This document shows positions 5,430-6,485 of a stretch of 6,485 nucleotides of DNA, piece after piece; position 1 is the first letter of the stretch; every line of letters begins with the position of its first letter. The notes beneath the pieces are model-generated. The model saw only the letters and a program-made list of their open reading frames with translations. It was not told the DNA's origin and did no database searches. Position numbers and translations under genes: made by a program. This DNA comes from Actinomycetota bacterium. GTDB lineage: Bacteria > Actinomycetota > Actinomycetes > Acidothermales > Acidothermaceae. The DNA is taken from positions 6,462 to 12,946 of the forward strand of contig PLCK01000045.1 of NCBI GenBank assembly GCA_003134755.1, in the 5' to 3' direction.

Positions 5430-5928
5430 TCGCTCGCCAGAGCTGATGAGGGTGGCGTGCTAGAGGTAATCCGTGGCGAACTCGGGATCTGCGAACTCGT
5501 GTCGCTCACTGAACTTGGTCCGGATGGTTTCGCGTCCGAGGTGCGCGCACTCAGGGACGCCAACGCGACTAGCAGCGACACCGCCGCCCGACCGCGGCCT
5601 CCCTGGCCGAGCGATTGCTCAACTCGGCGCGTCGGTGGCCTAGCCGGTGAGCGCGTGTGTCTGAAGGTTGGAATTGGCACATGCCCATTGACGTCCACCA
5701 AGGCTGCCAGGTTGCCTGCCACGGACGTGCGACCGCGTTATCGAACGCGATCATCTGGCGCGATGACGCACGTTCGGTCGTGCCGTGGTGAGGTAGGCCC
5801 AACCCTGGTGATGAAACAGTTCTGGTCATCCTCGTCCCACTCATCGGAAGCTGCTGGCTGGATGAACGGGGCCTATCGCCGATCGCGACGTTGTCCGACA
5901 GCGACCGGCTCACGACAGAATCGACAAG
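5430..5928. other. About 500 bases with no convincing gene
   Basis: I see no intact gene, RNA gene or repeat. One + strand stretch, at about 5445-5558, reads like a real protein fragment (VLEVIRGELGICELVSLTEL, then VRALRD) and could be an eroded coding remnant. I do not recognise it, and the frame turns Arg/Pro/Ser-rich right after it. The open + frame from 5379 and the two - frames across this area look like compositional artefacts. The promoter of the small secreted protein should lie near the right end, but no good -35/-10 pair was found. Confidence 0.4.
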
Positions 5929-6393
5929 ATGAACGCTCGACTCCGGATGGTGCTGACGCTCGGCGTGTGCCTTACCGCCGCGGCGTGCTCGAATCCCATG
6001 GACAATGTTCATGCGCCAAGTGCCAGCCAGTTTCAAGGTGTCGTGTCACCCGTTCCAGCCGAACCTGGAACCTTGCTGGTGCGTGAATACGACTACAGCT
6101 ACACCCCGGTCGGGGCCAAACCCACGGGCTACCTGCAGTACAACGGCGCACCGATCGATATCAATGTCGGCACGACGGTGGAGATGTTCGCAAACTACAA
6201 GAAATCCGTGAGTTCTGACGTGCGCGTGCTGAAGCCGGTTGGGAAGCACTCGAAAGATCCAAACGGGAGTGACGTCGTACTGTACGACGCTGTGACACCC
6301 GGTACGGCCACGATCACTGCACCCGGCTTCTGTTCCGACATCCATACGATTCCGTGCGTGCCAACAATCACAGTCACGCTCAACATCTCCTAG
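5929..6393 (+). CDS. Small secreted protein, probable lipoprotein, function unknown
   Basis: 154 residues starting at an ATG with no strong Shine-Dalgarno. Seen: a short positive N-region (MNARLR), a hydrophobic core of about 13 residues, and LTAAAC ending at Cys20. This is an acceptable though not classic lipobox, because Ala rather than Leu/Val is at -3. A Ser/Asn/Pro-rich linker follows to about residue 45, then a beta-rich domain. Near its end, DAVTPGTATITA (120-131) resembles the F-G strands of bacterial Ig-like (Big-type) domains. Cys135 and Cys143 could form a disulfide, which would fit an exported protein. With only one such domain it would sit on the outer face of the membrane. I do not recognise the family. 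The gene points away from the regulator and is not part of the - strand group. If Cys20 is not lipidated, the segment is an ordinary signal peptide with cleavage nearby. Confidence 0.75.
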   Translation: MNARLRMVLTLGVCLTAAACSNPMDNVHAPSASQFQGVVSPVPAEPGTLLVREYDYSYTPVGAKPTGYLQYNGAPIDINVGTTVEMFANYKKSVSSDVRVLKPVGKHSKDPNGSDVVLYDAVTPGTATITAPGFCSDIHTIPCVPTITVTLNIS

Positions 6394-6401
6394 CAATGAA
6401 A

Positions 6402-6448
6402 CGCCCGCTCCACACCGTCATCTAAGGGCCAACGTGGCCGTGCGGGCG
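6402..6448 (+). terminator. Stem-loop after the secreted-protein gene
   Basis: CGCCCGC at 6402-6408 pairs exactly with GCGGGCG at 6442-6448. Between the arms, GGCCA (6427-6431) pairs with TGGCC (6435-6439) around a 3-base loop. The structure starts 9 bases after the stop codon, the right place for a terminator. No T-run follows, and the outer loop is 33 bases, so an intrinsic terminator is only a possibility. Confidence 0.35.
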
Positions 6449-6464
6449 ACTAGAGAACGCGAAC

Positions 6465-6485
6465 ATGGCTCCCTTCTATGTCAAT
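6465..6485 (+). CDS. Start of a partial open frame (MAPFYVN), gene unidentified
   Basis: An ATG at 6465 opens a + strand frame that continues to the window edge, giving seven residues. A weak GAGA lies upstream. The residues FYVN after a short lead recall a widespread family of short Cys/His-rich proteins of unknown function that begin with a similar string and continue 'NAQ..GDHEVH'. Seven residues cannot establish this. The frame may also be chance. Confidence 0.3.

Noticed and set aside
5569..6036. 155-codon - frame
   Set aside because: Low protein-like quality; it overlaps the start of the secreted-protein gene and resembles no family.
5379..6086. 235-codon + frame as a gene
   Set aside because: It overlaps the secreted-protein gene and turns Arg/Ser-rich after about residue 60. 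Only a short stretch looks protein-like.
1..6485. tRNA genes, CRISPR arrays and riboswitches
   Set aside because: No cloverleaf-like sequence, regularly spaced repeat array or known aptamer pattern was seen when reading through both strands.

Overview
This is a high-GC bacterial window, roughly two-thirds G+C by eye, with long shadow ORFs in every frame. I lean towards an actinobacterium (Conexibacter-like or another soil Actinomycetota) or a Chloroflexota member. The reasons are the GC bias, the Imm-5-like protein, ISL3-type debris and GTG starts. No rRNA or housekeeping gene is present, so the taxonomic guess is weak.

Layout. Positions 1-430 hold a decayed N-terminal fragment of an ISL3-type transposase on the + strand, with at least two frameshifts and one stop. 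Positions 469-984 (- strand) encode an intact Imm-5-like putative immunity protein with no toxin beside it. Positions 985-1370 are non-coding, with a possible transposase tail at 1218-1325. The core is three - strand genes, in transcription order: a DeoR/GlpR-family repressor (5234-4479), a membrane-anchored methyl-accepting-chemotaxis-type protein with a carbohydrate-binding-like module after its signalling domain (4294-2822), and a GatZ/KbaZ-family tagatose-bisphosphate aldolase subunit (2708-1371). Positions 5430-5928 hold no convincing gene. On the + strand, 5929-6393 encodes a small secreted protein, probably a lipoprotein, followed by a hairpin. A new reading frame starts at 6465 and runs off the end.

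How it may work together. The regulator, receptor-like protein and KbaZ-type enzyme look like a small sugar-response module. The regulator would sense a sugar phosphate, KbaZ would handle a tagatose-type sugar phosphate, and the middle protein joins a chemoreceptor signalling helix to a module typical of plant-polysaccharide hydrolases. The palindrome TGCGCA occurs five times in the window by my manual scan. All five copies lie in the non-coding DNA upstream of the regulator gene (four) and of the receptor-like gene (one). A related tandem repeat carrying TGCGCT lies just upstream of kbaZ. I read these as candidate operators of one regulon.

The most unusual items are the receptor/sugar-binding fusion, whose topology is paradoxical, and the shared upstream repeat. 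The immunity gene between IS debris suggests a mobile or decayed accessory segment directly downstream of kbaZ.
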